Assembly (NCBI RefSeq): GCF_018130825.1
Contig: NZ_JAFCJS010000002.1
Span: 682,001-746,000, forward strand
Source of the DNA: Bradyrhizobium liaoningense
GTDB taxonomy: Bacteria; Pseudomonadota; Alphaproteobacteria; Rhizobiales; Xanthobacteraceae
Reading direction: 5' to 3'
DNA: 64,000 bases
The notes beneath the pieces are model-generated. The model had not been told where the DNA came from. It did no database searches and saw nothing but the letters and a program-made list of their open reading frames with translations. Below are positions 1-8,665 of this stretch, piece by piece. A program made the position numbers and the translations under genes. The first letter of the stretch is position 1, and each line of letters starts with the position of its first letter.

Positions 1-2
1 CG

Positions 3-374
3 AGATGGAAGCGATGGCTCGTCTACCTCGGCATCATTGACGGCCAATTCTTACTTATGAGCGATGCCGAAAGGCAAAAAATCAAGGCCGAGCAGACCAG
101 ACGATTGTTGGAAGATTTTCCGACATGGAGCAGGTTGCTCGCGACAGCGGGGCTTGTGGCCGCCGCGATTGCCGGACCCTTGCAACTCTACCTGTCAGGA
201 CAATTGACGATTGGGTCGAGCAAGCTCGGATGGACCAGAACGATCATTCCCTCTGAAGAGCCTGCGCTGTTCGTTACGACATTGCTTCTTCTAGAGTGCA
301 CTTTGGTTTCGATGCTCTATATCACAACCAAAGTCTTCTACTTCAATGGCGAACAGTCATCACGCAAACGATAG
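3..374 (+). CDS. Small membrane protein, 5' end possibly outside the window
   Basis: I do not recognise this gene. The frame is open from base 3 and reaches a stop at 374. The first ATG is at 57 (105 residues), but no purine-rich ribosome site precedes it, and the 18 codons before it read as normal hydrophobic/aromatic protein (WLVYLGIIDG), so the true start may lie left of the window. The protein has a charged N-terminal part (DAERQKIKAEQTRR) and two probable membrane segments, around residues 27-47 and 70-92 counted from the ATG. The DNA is visibly less GC-rich than the genes that follow, which could mean a different origin. No function can be assigned. Confidence 0.5.
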   Translation, partial: RWKRWLVYLGIIDGQFLLMSDAERQKIKAEQTRRLLEDFPTWSRLLATAGLVAAAIAGPLQLYLSGQLTIGSSKLGWTRTIIPSEEPALFVTTLLLLECTLVSMLYITTKVFYFNGEQSSRKR

Positions 375-441
375 ATGGGGCCAACAAAGGGCGCAGATCC
401 CAAGCTGACGTCGTCATCCGCCGGGTTGATAGGTACACGGC

Positions 442-3027
442 CTACGCCGACCGCTTCACGGGCTCGCGTTCCACCGTCGCAACATCCAGCCGCCCCAGCA
501 TCGCCCTCGCCTGCTCGGCGCAGTGCTCGATCAGCCAGCGCTCGAAGGCGACGGGGGCGAGTGCGGGGGCGTAGAGGAATCCTTGCACGACGTCGCAGCC
601 GAGCTCGGCCAGCGTCCTGCGCTGGCCCTCGGTCTCGACGCCCTCGGCGACGACGGTCATGCCGAGGCCCTGGCCGACGCGCACCACGGCGGTGGCGATC
701 GCCAGCGCGCCAGCGTCACGCTCGATATCGCGCATGAAACTGCGATCGATCTTGAGCTCGCGGATCGGCAGATGGGCGAGACGGCTGAGGCTGGAATAGC
801 CGGTGCCGAAATCGTCCACCGAGAGCCCGACACCGAGCTCGCGGATTGCGTTCATGGTCTCGAGCGCGGCGACGCCGTCCTGCATGAACACGCCCTCGGT
901 GATCTCGAGCATCAGGGCATCCGGCGGCAGGTCGTATTCGGCGAGGATGTCCTTGAGCCGCGCGGCCAGCGTGACGTTGCGGAAGTTGATCGGCGACAGG
1001 TTCACGGAGACGCTGGGGATATTGAGCCCGGCGCGGCGCCAGCTCGCCATCTGCCGGCAGGCCTCGCGCACCGACCACAGGCCGATCTGCTCGATCAGGC
1101 CGCATTCCTCGGCGAGCGGGATGAATTTTGCCGGCGAGATGTCGCCGAGCTCGGCATCGTGCCAGCGTGCCAGTGCCTCCACGCCGTGGACGGCGCCGTC
1201 GCAGCTGCGGATCTGCGGCTGGTAGCTGAGGCTGAGCGCGCCGTCCGCGATGGCGCGGCGCAGTGCGGCGATCAGTGCCAGACGCTGCTCGGTGAGCCCG
1301 TTCATCTCGGCGCTGAACAGGCGATGGGTGGAGCGGCCGGCCTGCTTGGCCATGTACATGGCGGCGTCGGCCTGCTGCATCAGCGTGTCGATGTCCGTCG
1401 CGTGATCGGGATAGAGGCTGATGCCGATGCTGGCCGACATCGGCATCAGCTTCGATCCGAGCCGCAAGGGCGCGGCCAGCGCTTCGGTGATCCCGGCCGC
1501 GATGCGCTCGGCGGCCTCGGCGTTGCGCTGCGGCAGCAGGATGACGAACTCGTCGCCGCCGAGCCGTCCCAGCATGTCCTCAGGACCGATATGCTCGCGC
1601 AGGCGCTGCGCAAGCTGGATCAAGAGCTCGTCGCCGGCGGCGTGGCCGAGCGTGTCGTTGACGTCCTTGAAATGATCGACGTCGAGGAAGGCCAGCGCGA
1701 CATGGCTGCCGGTCGGGCAGGCATCGATCGCCGTCGTGATCAGGTGCCGCAGCTGCGCGCGGTTGGGCAGGCCGGTGAGGATGTCGTGATAGGCGAGGCG
1801 CGCGATCTCGGCGCGCGCTTCCTTGCGCTCGATCGCGAAGGCGCCGAGGTCGACGCAGGCCTCGACGATGCGGCGATGCCAGTTGCTCGGCGCACGCGGC
1901 TCGCAATAGTAAAAGGCGAAGGTCGCGATGACGCGGCCGTCCTTGGCCTTGATCGGTGTCGACCAGCAGGCGCGCAGGCCGACCGCGAGCGGCATGGCCT
2001 TGTAAGGCTGCCAGTGCGGGTCGGTGTCGATGTCCTCGGCCAGGACCGGCACGCCGTAGAAGGCCGCGGTCCCGCAGGAGCCGACATTGGGGCCGATCGC
2101 GACGCCGTCCAGCGCGCGGGAATAATCCTCCGGCAGGCTCGGGCCGCCGAGCGGATGGACCAATCCGGCGGCGTCGACGTGAAGCAGCGAGCAGACCACG
2201 TCGGGCGCGATTTCCTCGACCCGGCGACACAGCCTGTCGGCGATGTCGGTGATCGGAACCTCGTCGGCGAGCGCGCCCATGATCAGTTGCTGGAGCGAGC
2301 GCAGCTGCTTGGTCTCGGTGATGTCCTCGATCAGCGCGAAGATATGCTTGACCCGGCCCTTCCTGTCGCGGAACACATCGATGCGGGCGCAGACCCAGAT
2401 CTCCTCGCCGTCCTTGTCGTAGACGAGCACCTCGACCTCGCCGCGGTGGCCGCCAGTCATCAGGCGCCTGACGAGATTCACGACGGACTTGCGATCGGTG
2501 TGGCGACCGGCGATCAGCTCGCCCGCGCGGCGCCCCTCGGCCTCCTCGCTGGTATAGCCGAACAGCGCCGTGAACGCGGAATTGACGTAGACGATGTTCT
2601 GCTCGACGTCGGTGATGATCACCGCGCGGTTGGTCTGGTCGGAGACCGCGTGGAGCAGCCCGATCCTGACGCGGCGTTCGGCATCGAGGGTGACGTCGCG
2701 CGCGAACACGATGCGATGGGGCGCGCCGTCGACCGTCGCCGACGAGATCGCGACCTGCGCCTTGATACGGCTGCCGTCGCGCCGCACCAGGCTGATCTCC
2801 TCGCGGACGTCGGCGGTCGTACCGGCTTCGAGACATCTGAGGCTGAGAACGGCGGCATCGCGGCCGAGCACCTCGGTGGCGGCAAGCTTCCAGATCCGCT
2901 CCGCGGCGGGGTTGAAATGGGTGATGCGACGCGCTTCGTCGACGATGACGATGCCGTCGTCGGCGCGTTCGAGCGCGGCGCGCAGCACGTCCGGAGTTTC
3001 TGTGACAAGGCGATCGGAGGCGGACAT
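442..3027 (-). CDS. DosP-like PAS-PAS-GAF-GGDEF-EAL c-di-GMP enzyme
   Basis: Bifunctional-looking cyclic-di-GMP enzyme of about 861 residues, probably cytoplasmic. Order of domains: PAS about 8-118, PAS about 125-245, GAF-like about 270-415, GGDEF with an intact GGDEF motif near 490, EAL with intact EALARW near 617 and DDFGTGYSSL further on. The whole chain is colinear with E. coli DosP, and the EAL region is strikingly close. Two differences matter: the first PAS lacks the histidine-bearing segment that holds haem in DosP, and the GGDEF domain is canonical whereas DosP's is degenerate. The RxxD inhibitory site before GGDEF reads GPED, so feedback inhibition is probably lost. Start chosen at the ATG at 3027 (MSASDRLV); upstream ATGs at 3045 and 3135 are possible. 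It likely senses a signal through PAS/GAF and sets c-di-GMP, but ligand and net direction are unknown. Confidence 0.93.
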   Translation of the reverse strand: MSASDRLVTETPDVLRAALERADDGIVIVDEARRITHFNPAAERIWKLAATEVLGRDAAVLSLRCLEAGTTADVREEISLVRRDGSRIKAQVAISSATVDGAPHRIVFARDVTLDAERRVRIGLLHAVSDQTNRAVIITDVEQNIVYVNSAFTALFGYTSEEAEGRRAGELIAGRHTDRKSVVNLVRRLMTGGHRGEVEVLVYDKDGEEIWVCARIDVFRDRKGRVKHIFALIEDITETKQLRSLQQLIMGALADEVPITDIADRLCRRVEEIAPDVVCSLLHVDAAGLVHPLGGPSLPEDYSRALDGVAIGPNVGSCGTAAFYGVPVLAEDIDTDPHWQPYKAMPLAVGLRACWSTPIKAKDGRVIATFAFYYCEPRAPSNWHRRIVEACVDLGAFAIERKEARAEIARLAYHDILTGLPNRAQLRHLITTAIDACPTGSHVALAFLDVDHFKDVNDTLGHAAGDELLIQLAQRLREHIGPEDMLGRLGGDEFVILLPQRNAEAAERIAAGITEALAAPLRLGSKLMPMSASIGISLYPDHATDIDTLMQQADAAMYMAKQAGRSTHRLFSAEMNGLTEQRLALIAALRRAIADGALSLSYQPQIRSCDGAVHGVEALARWHDAELGDISPAKFIPLAEECGLIEQIGLWSVREACRQMASWRRAGLNIPSVSVNLSPINFRNVTLAARLKDILAEYDLPPDALMLEITEGVFMQDGVAALETMNAIRELGVGLSVDDFGTGYSSLSRLAHLPIRELKIDRSFMRDIERDAGALAIATAVVRVGQGLGMTVVAEGVETEGQRRTLAELGCDVVQGFLYAPALAPVAFERWLIEHCAEQARAMLGRLDVATVEREPVKRSA

Positions 3028-3183
3028 CGTCTGAACCGGCGGCATCGGGAAATGCGGCAATCGGCGAGAGGTTAACGCTCCGACGGTGTCCAAGACGTTT
3101 TTGCAATTCCGCCGCACCGCGCCAAGACGCGGCATGCTTAACGTTCGGCGAAAACGGCAGAGGTATATTGATGCGTCCGGAAC

Positions 3184-4479
3184 CTATTCGGATGCCGGTT
3201 TGAGCTTGTGCAGCCGCCCGGCTACGGCGCGCACCTTGCCCGGCGAGGCCCGCCACACCGACAGCGCCGACAAGCCGCTCACGACCATCGCAATGGCGAA
3301 GGCGAGCGTGTAGTCGCCGGTGCGATCATAGAGCAGGCCCGTGAGCCAGGGACCTGCCGCACCGCCCGCCAGTGCGGCGAGCATGATGGTGCCGAAGATG
3401 CTGCCCTGGTGCCGGCCCTGGAAAATCTCGAACACCACCGCGCCCATGATCGAGGTGAGGCCGTAGCCGAGCGCGCCTTGCGTGAACACCATGACGTAAA
3501 CCAGCCAGAGCGACGGCTGGAACTTGAGCGCGATCAGCGCCGCGAAACAGATCGCAAAGCCTGCGCAGCTGATCGCCCAGACCCACTCACGCCCGATGCG
3601 ATCCGAGATATAGCCGAGCGCGATCTGGCCGGGAATGCCGAGCAGGCTGACGATGCCGAGCGCCCACACCGCAACACCGGGGCTGAAGCCGATATCGAGC
3701 AGGAATTTGGTCTGGTGCACCTGCACCGCGTACCAGATATACAGGCCGGAGAAATAGCCGATTGCGATCCACCAGAACCGCGCGGTCCGGACGGCACGCT
3801 TCAGCGTCCAGTCGGTGTTGACCCAGACCGGATCGACGATGTTGGAGACCGGCTTCGCCGCGCCTGCGGCATGCGCCGCGTCGCCATCCGGCTGAAGGCC
3901 GATATCCTCGGGGCGCTTGTGCAGCAGCAGATTGATCGGCGCCAGCGCGATCAGGACGAGCAGGCCCATCGCGGTGCAGGCGGTGCGCCAGCCGGTCTGC
4001 TCGATCATGTGCTGCACCCATGGCAGCAGCGTCACCGAGCCGATGCCGACGCCGGCAAAGGCGATGCCGATGGCAAAGCCACGCTTGCGGATGAACCAGT
4101 TCGGCAGGAACAATGACTGGCCGGAATAGCCGAGACAGACGCTGCCGGCGCCGACCATGACGCCGATGGTGAGATAGAGATGCCAGGGCTGGCTGGTGAG
4201 CGGCGCCAGCAGCAGCCCGCCGCCCATCAGCACCACGCCGAGCTCCATCACCGCACGTGGACCGGCACGATCCATCAGACGGCCGATCAGCGGGCTCGCG
4301 ACACCCGAGGCCACGAAGCCGAAGGAGAAGGCGCCCGCGGTGATGCCGCGCTCCCAGCCGAATTCGGAAATGATCGGCGGAAAGAACAATGAGAAGGCGG
4401 TGCGCGCGTTGACGCCGATGGCCATGGTGACGAAGGTCACGGCGACCACGACCCAGCCGTAGAAGAACGGAAGCCGCAT
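3184..4479 (-). CDS. MFS transporter, monocarboxylate/oxalate-formate-antiporter-like
   Basis: A 431-residue major facilitator with about 12 hydrophobic segments. The N-terminus FFYGWVVVAVTFVTMAIG, the conserved loop after helix 2 (GRLMDRAGPR) and the cytoplasmic middle loop containing RPEDIGLQPDG resemble the monocarboxylate/oxalate-formate antiporter branch of MFS, so an organic acid is the likely substrate (inference). The start at 4479 has AGGGATG about 9 bases upstream. It stands alone between two c-di-GMP enzymes on the same strand, with 88 bases separating it from the CHASE protein stop, and no catabolic gene beside it identifies the substrate. Confidence 0.88.
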   Translation of the reverse strand: MRLPFFYGWVVVAVTFVTMAIGVNARTAFSLFFPPIISEFGWERGITAGAFSFGFVASGVASPLIGRLMDRAGPRAVMELGVVLMGGGLLLAPLTSQPWHLYLTIGVMVGAGSVCLGYSGQSLFLPNWFIRKRGFAIGIAFAGVGIGSVTLLPWVQHMIEQTGWRTACTAMGLLVLIALAPINLLLHKRPEDIGLQPDGDAAHAAGAAKPVSNIVDPVWVNTDWTLKRAVRTARFWWIAIGYFSGLYIWYAVQVHQTKFLLDIGFSPGVAVWALGIVSLLGIPGQIALGYISDRIGREWVWAISCAGFAICFAALIALKFQPSLWLVYVMVFTQGALGYGLTSIMGAVVFEIFQGRHQGSIFGTIMLAALAGGAAGPWLTGLLYDRTGDYTLAFAIAMVVSGLSALSVWRASPGKVRAVAGRLHKLKPASE

Positions 4480-4567
4480 TTTTCTATTTCATCCCTGGAT
4501 GGTGCTACCGACCATCCGAGGCGGCCCGGGTCAAGCGATTTCGGCGCATGCCCGTCGGGCGGTGAGC

Positions 4568-7051
4568 TCAGGCGGCGTCGAGCTGGGAAGATTCAACGGT
4601 CGCACCCAGCTCAATCTCATTGACCGGCTGCGGACGCCCGAACAGATAGCCCTGGGCAAAGTTGACGCCGAGCGCCCTCAGCCGCTCGAACTCCTCTCCC
4701 GTCTCGACGCCCTCGGCGGTGACCGACATGTCCAGCCCGCGCGCCAGCGTCACGATCGAGGAGATGATGGCGGAAGAGCGCGGCTGGTGCGTGAGGTTGC
4801 GGATGAACGACTTGTCGATCTTGATCTTGTCGAACGGGAACGCGGTGAGATAGCTGAGCGAGGAATAGCCGGTGCCGAAATCGTCGAGCGCGAGCTCGAT
4901 GCCGATGCTCTTCAGCCGCTCCATGAAGGCGTGGTTCTCGACGCCGCGCTCCAGCAGCACGGATTCGGTGATCTCGATCTCCAGCCGATCGGGCGACAGG
5001 CCGGAATCCGCGAGCGCCGCGCAGATCATCTCGAACAGCTCGGCTTCCTTGAACTGGATCGGCGAGAGATTCACGGCGACCATGAGGTCGGAGGGCCAGC
5101 CGGCCGCATCCGCGCAGGCGCGCCGCAGCACGAATTCGCCGAGCGGAACGATCAACCCGGTCTCCTCGGCAAGTGGAATGAACTGATCCGGCGGAATCAA
5201 TCCGCGGCTCGGATGCCGCCAGCGCACCAGCGCCTCGAAGCCGCGCCGCGCGCCGCTCGTGGCATCGACAAACGGCTGGTAGTGCACCTCGAGCTGGCAG
5301 CGCGCGATCGCGTCGCGCAAATCCCCTTCCAGCGTGTTGCGTGCCTCGAGCTCGGCCGACATCGCCTCGTCGTAGACGGTGAAGCAGTTGCGGCCGGCCG
5401 ATTTCGAGCGGTAGAGCGCAAGGTCGGCCTTCTTCAGCAGCTGCTCCTGGTCGCTGCCGTGATCCGGCGCGATCGCAATGCCGATGCTGGTGCCGATCTC
5501 GACGCGATGGCCGGGCAGCAGGAACGGCTGCGCCACGAGCTTGGCGATCCGTGCCGCGAGCTCCGTGGAGCAGGCGCGCTGATCCTCGCAAGACTCCTGG
5601 ATGATGGCGAACTCGTCGCCGCCGAGCCGCGCCAGCACGTCGGTGGCGCGCAGCGCGGATTTCAGCCGCTGCGCGACCTGACGCAGGAGCACGTCGCCGG
5701 CGCCGTGACCGAGGGAGTCGTTGACGTTCTTGAAGCGGTCGAGATCGAGCATCAGGATCGAGAAGGTCGCACCGCTATCGTCAAGCCGGCGGTTGAGCTC
5801 GTCGAGCCGGGCGAGGAAGAAGGCGCGGTTCGGCAGGCCGGTCAGAATGTCGGTCTGTGCGAGCTCGAGCACCCGCCGGTTCGCCAGCGACAGCCGCCGC
5901 GAATTGCGGCTGGCGAGCATGAGATAGGTCGACAGCGACAGCGTGAGCAGCATGCCGACGATGAGGACCGCGACCGCGCGATCATATGCCGTCTCCAGCG
6001 CGCCGCCGGCCGTCGGCATGGCGCGCACCTGCCAGTCGGTATCGCCGATCTTGAGACCGCCCGACCAGTGCAGAACCCGCGCGACGTCCCGCATCGACTG
6101 CGGCACGGTGGCGGCGGACGAAAAGTCCGGCAGCATGTCCTCGAGGCTGACGATCTGGCCGGTGAAGGGCGGATAGACGTTCACGCTGACCGCGGGGCTT
6201 GCGCCGGTGGTCACGCGAATGGACTGGATCAGCAGCGGCAGATCGAAGACGCCGACCACGAAGCCGGCCAGATTGCGGCGCCGGTCCGCGACCGTCTCGC
6301 GCGACGTTCCCTTGGCGTAGACGGGAATGGCGACGAGGACGTCGGGCAGCCGGCCGCCTTCCTTGGGCTCGTAGAGACGGGTACGGACGGCCGCCACCCG
6401 ATCGTTGTCGCGGGCACGCTCCAGCACCGCGAGGCGTTCCGGGATGCTCGCGTAATCCATGCCGTAGACCTGCGACGTCTTCGGCTGCGTCGAGTAGAAC
6501 ACCGGGAAATATTCGTCGCTCTGCGGCGCGGCCGCGAAGGCATCGCCCTGAGGCACCTTGATGCGGTAGCCGGACACGCCGTCGGTGATCGCGGCGGCCT
6601 CGTATTCGGCGCGCTCCTTGCGGTTCACGCGCGGCAGCCAGGCGATGCGCAACATGCCGGGATGGCGCTCGAACAGGCGCGCGCTGAAGGTCTCGAATTC
6701 GCTGCGGCTGATTTCCTCGTTGGTCGATTCGAACAGCGTGCGCAGCGCGACCAGCCTGGAGATGTACTCGCCCATGCCGTTCTGCATGACGATCGCTTCG
6801 GTTTCGGCTGCGTTCTCGAACTCGATTTTGTTGACGCGGTTCTCCCATCGCGCAACGGCGGCGGCGCCCACGACCGAGAACAGAAGCCCGACGGCGACAG
6901 CGACCAGCGCAGGGCGATAGAGCCCGAGCAGCGGCGCGGCACGCCACCATCCGGTCTTCCGCTTCCGATCCTGATCGTTCTGATCGCGACCGCCCATCCT
7001 GATCCGCACGTCCCCCTTCGGCGCGGCGGCACGAACTTGTGGTTGAGCCAC
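4568..7051 (-). CDS. CHASE-GGDEF-EAL membrane c-di-GMP enzyme
   Basis: An 827-residue membrane-bound cyclic-di-GMP enzyme. A transmembrane helix near 45-65 is followed by a periplasmic CHASE sensor domain of about 75-260 (residues such as RLVALRTLFEST and LRIAWLPRV fit the family), then a second helix near 345-370 (LIVGMLLTLSLSTYLML), a GGDEF domain with intact GGDEF near 476, and an EAL domain with FEALVRWRHP near 604. The RxxD inhibitory site is present (RATD), unlike in the neighbouring DosP-like protein. CHASE domains bind small extracellular ligands, so this should link an external signal to c-di-GMP. The long frame starts with GTG at 7051; an ATG at 6997 is an alternative. It is transcribed away from the binding protein at 7285. 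Confidence 0.92.
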   Translation of the reverse strand: MAQPQVRAAAPKGDVRIRMGGRDQNDQDRKRKTGWWRAAPLLGLYRPALVAVAVGLLFSVVGAAAVARWENRVNKIEFENAAETEAIVMQNGMGEYISRLVALRTLFESTNEEISRSEFETFSARLFERHPGMLRIAWLPRVNRKERAEYEAAAITDGVSGYRIKVPQGDAFAAAPQSDEYFPVFYSTQPKTSQVYGMDYASIPERLAVLERARDNDRVAAVRTRLYEPKEGGRLPDVLVAIPVYAKGTSRETVADRRRNLAGFVVGVFDLPLLIQSIRVTTGASPAVSVNVYPPFTGQIVSLEDMLPDFSSAATVPQSMRDVARVLHWSGGLKIGDTDWQVRAMPTAGGALETAYDRAVAVLIVGMLLTLSLSTYLMLASRNSRRLSLANRRVLELAQTDILTGLPNRAFFLARLDELNRRLDDSGATFSILMLDLDRFKNVNDSLGHGAGDVLLRQVAQRLKSALRATDVLARLGGDEFAIIQESCEDQRACSTELAARIAKLVAQPFLLPGHRVEIGTSIGIAIAPDHGSDQEQLLKKADLALYRSKSAGRNCFTVYDEAMSAELEARNTLEGDLRDAIARCQLEVHYQPFVDATSGARRGFEALVRWRHPSRGLIPPDQFIPLAEETGLIVPLGEFVLRRACADAAGWPSDLMVAVNLSPIQFKEAELFEMICAALADSGLSPDRLEIEITESVLLERGVENHAFMERLKSIGIELALDDFGTGYSSLSYLTAFPFDKIKIDKSFIRNLTHQPRSSAIISSIVTLARGLDMSVTAEGVETGEEFERLRALGVNFAQGYLFGRPQPVNEIELGATVESSQLDAA

Positions 7052-7284
7052 CGGAACTTCTATCGGACAAGGATCGGGGTTAAGAACTGCACAATTTCGG
7101 AACCAGGGCGTCCCGCATTGCGCGCTTTAGTTAACGACTGCCCTGCAAGCCGCTGCAGACTGGAAATAACTTGCCGCTTTTACCCGGAGTCTTACGGTTC
7201 GGCGTTGCGACGCCGGTTAGCGAGCTGTTCAGCCTGCAGAACTATCATTCCAATACGCTCATCCTGCATCCGGCACCCCTCCCC

Positions 7285-8451
7285 ATGACCCGATCGCGCT
7301 CCGCGACACGCCTCGCCTTGACCATCGTCTTGCTGGCAGCAAGCCTGCTGCCGGCGAAAGGCGGCGAGGTCGGCGTCAGCGACGATGCGATCCTGTTCGG
7401 CCAGGCGGCCGCGCTCGAGGGTCCCTCCTCCGCGCTCGGACAGCGCATGCGGCAAGGCATCGTCGCGGCATTCACCGAGATCAACGAGAGGGGCGGCGTC
7501 TACGGCCGCAGGCTCCAGCTCATCAGCCGTGACGACGGCTACGATCCCGATCGCTCGGTCGCGCAGACGCTGCGGCTGATCGAGGACGACAAGGTGTTCG
7601 CGCTGATCGGCGCTGTGGGCACGCCGACCGCGATGGCGACGATCCCGATCACCAGCGCCCGGAACATCCCCTTCATCGGCCCATTCAGCGGCGCCGAGTT
7701 CCTGCGCGACCTCGAGCTTCCCAATGTCGTCAACATCCGCGCGAGCTACAGCGCGGAGGCCGAGGCCTGGGTCGCGCATCTCACCGAGGATCGTAAGTTC
7801 ACCCGCATTGGCATCTTTTACCAGGACGATTCATTCGGCCGTGACGGTCTCCTCGGCGTGAAGCGCGCGCTCGCCAAGCGCGGCCTCGAGCTCGCCGCCG
7901 AAGGCACCTTCGAGCGCAACACCCGCGCGGTCGGCGCGGCCTGGCGCATGATCAAGCGCGCCGAGCCCGAAGCCATCGTCATGGTCGGGACCTATGGTCC
8001 CTGCGCCGAGTTCATCAAGCTGGCGCACCGCAGCGGCGCCTATCCGACCTTCGTCAACATCTCCTTCGTCGGCGCCAATGCGCTCGCCAAGGAGCTCGGC
8101 CCCGACGGCGAAGGCGTCATCGTCTCGCAGGTGGTGCCGTTTCCCTGGGATCGTTCGCTCAGGCTCGTCGCCGACTACCAGGCGGCGCTGAAGGCGTTCG
8201 ACCCGGCGCTGACGCCGGACTTCGTATCACTGGAAGGCTATCTCTCCGGCCGCCTCACCGCCGCGGCGCTGGAGAAGGCCGGCCCGCAACCGACGCGCGC
8301 GAGCCTGCTACGCGCCATCAACGAGGTCGGCCGCTTCGACATCAGCGGCAGCATCGTCACCGTCGGCATGCGCGCGATCGAAACGCCGCCGAAGGTGTTT
8401 TTGACGGTGATCCAGAAGGACGGAACGTTCAGCGCGGTGGACCGGCTGTAG
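7285..8451 (+). CDS. ABC transporter substrate-binding protein, branched-chain amino acid type
   Basis: A 388-residue periplasmic binding protein of the LivJ/Peripla_BP_6 fold. The chosen ATG at 7285 begins a clean signal peptide (LALTIVLLAASLLPAKG) with mature protein from about residue 26. The motif VSDDAILFGQAAALEGPSSALG and the later RDDGYDPDRSVAQTLRLIEDD are typical of receptors for amino acids, amides or aromatic acids. No permease or ATPase genes are adjacent, so it is an orphan receptor: it could serve a transporter elsewhere, or feed a ligand signal to a sensor. The 233 bases between it and the divergent CHASE gene must hold both promoters; I see no clear operator there. Confidence 0.88.
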   Translation: MTRSRSATRLALTIVLLAASLLPAKGGEVGVSDDAILFGQAAALEGPSSALGQRMRQGIVAAFTEINERGGVYGRRLQLISRDDGYDPDRSVAQTLRLIEDDKVFALIGAVGTPTAMATIPITSARNIPFIGPFSGAEFLRDLELPNVVNIRASYSAEAEAWVAHLTEDRKFTRIGIFYQDDSFGRDGLLGVKRALAKRGLELAAEGTFERNTRAVGAAWRMIKRAEPEAIVMVGTYGPCAEFIKLAHRSGAYPTFVNISFVGANALAKELGPDGEGVIVSQVVPFPWDRSLRLVADYQAALKAFDPALTPDFVSLEGYLSGRLTAAALEKAGPQPTRASLLRAINEVGRFDISGSIVTVGMRAIETPPKVFLTVIQKDGTFSAVDRL

Positions 8452-8454
8452 GAC

Positions 8455-8580
8455 CTAACGATCAGATTTCCTGCCGTTGGCCTGGCCGTAAGGCAGCTTG
8501 TTGTCGGGATCAGATGTGAGGCAGGCGCTCAGGAACACGCCGATCAGGACCGCGCATACCGCAGTGATCAGAAACTTCAT
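8455..8580 (-). CDS. 41-residue small lipoprotein
   Basis: An unlisted-size gene: ATG at 8580 to TAG at 8455. It starts MKFLITAVCAVLIGVFLSAC, a full signal peptide with a lipobox (LSAC, Cys 20), followed by a short hydrophilic tail of about 21 residues ending in GRKSDR. Signal peptidase II would therefore make a tiny lipoprotein. The residue after Cys is Leu, then Thr-Ser-Asp, so a +2 Asp inner-membrane retention signal is absent. It lies tail-to-tail with the binding protein at 7285 (3 bases between stops) and 85 bases beyond the 3' end of the 2-hydroxyacid dehydrogenase gene, so it may be transcribed as the end of the TRAP operon. Function unknown. Confidence 0.68.
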   Translation of the reverse strand: MKFLITAVCAVLIGVFLSACLTSDPDNKLPYGQANGRKSDR

Positions 8581-8665
8581 CTGCTCAACCCTGCTCAATG
8601 AACCATCTCACGACAGGCACGGAACTTTGACGTCGCGGGCCCGGACGAGGTTCAAGGCAGGGAGT

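Noticed and set aside
523..3075. Long plus-strand open frame (850 codons) antisense to the DosP-like gene
   Set aside because: GC-rich shadow frame; composition (Asp/Gly/Ala/His runs) is not protein-like, and the minus strand encodes a full domain series.
4499..7288. Plus-strand frame of 929 codons antisense to the CHASE gene
   Set aside because: Same shadow effect; no family resemblance and no ribosome site, while the opposite strand has CHASE, GGDEF and EAL motifs.
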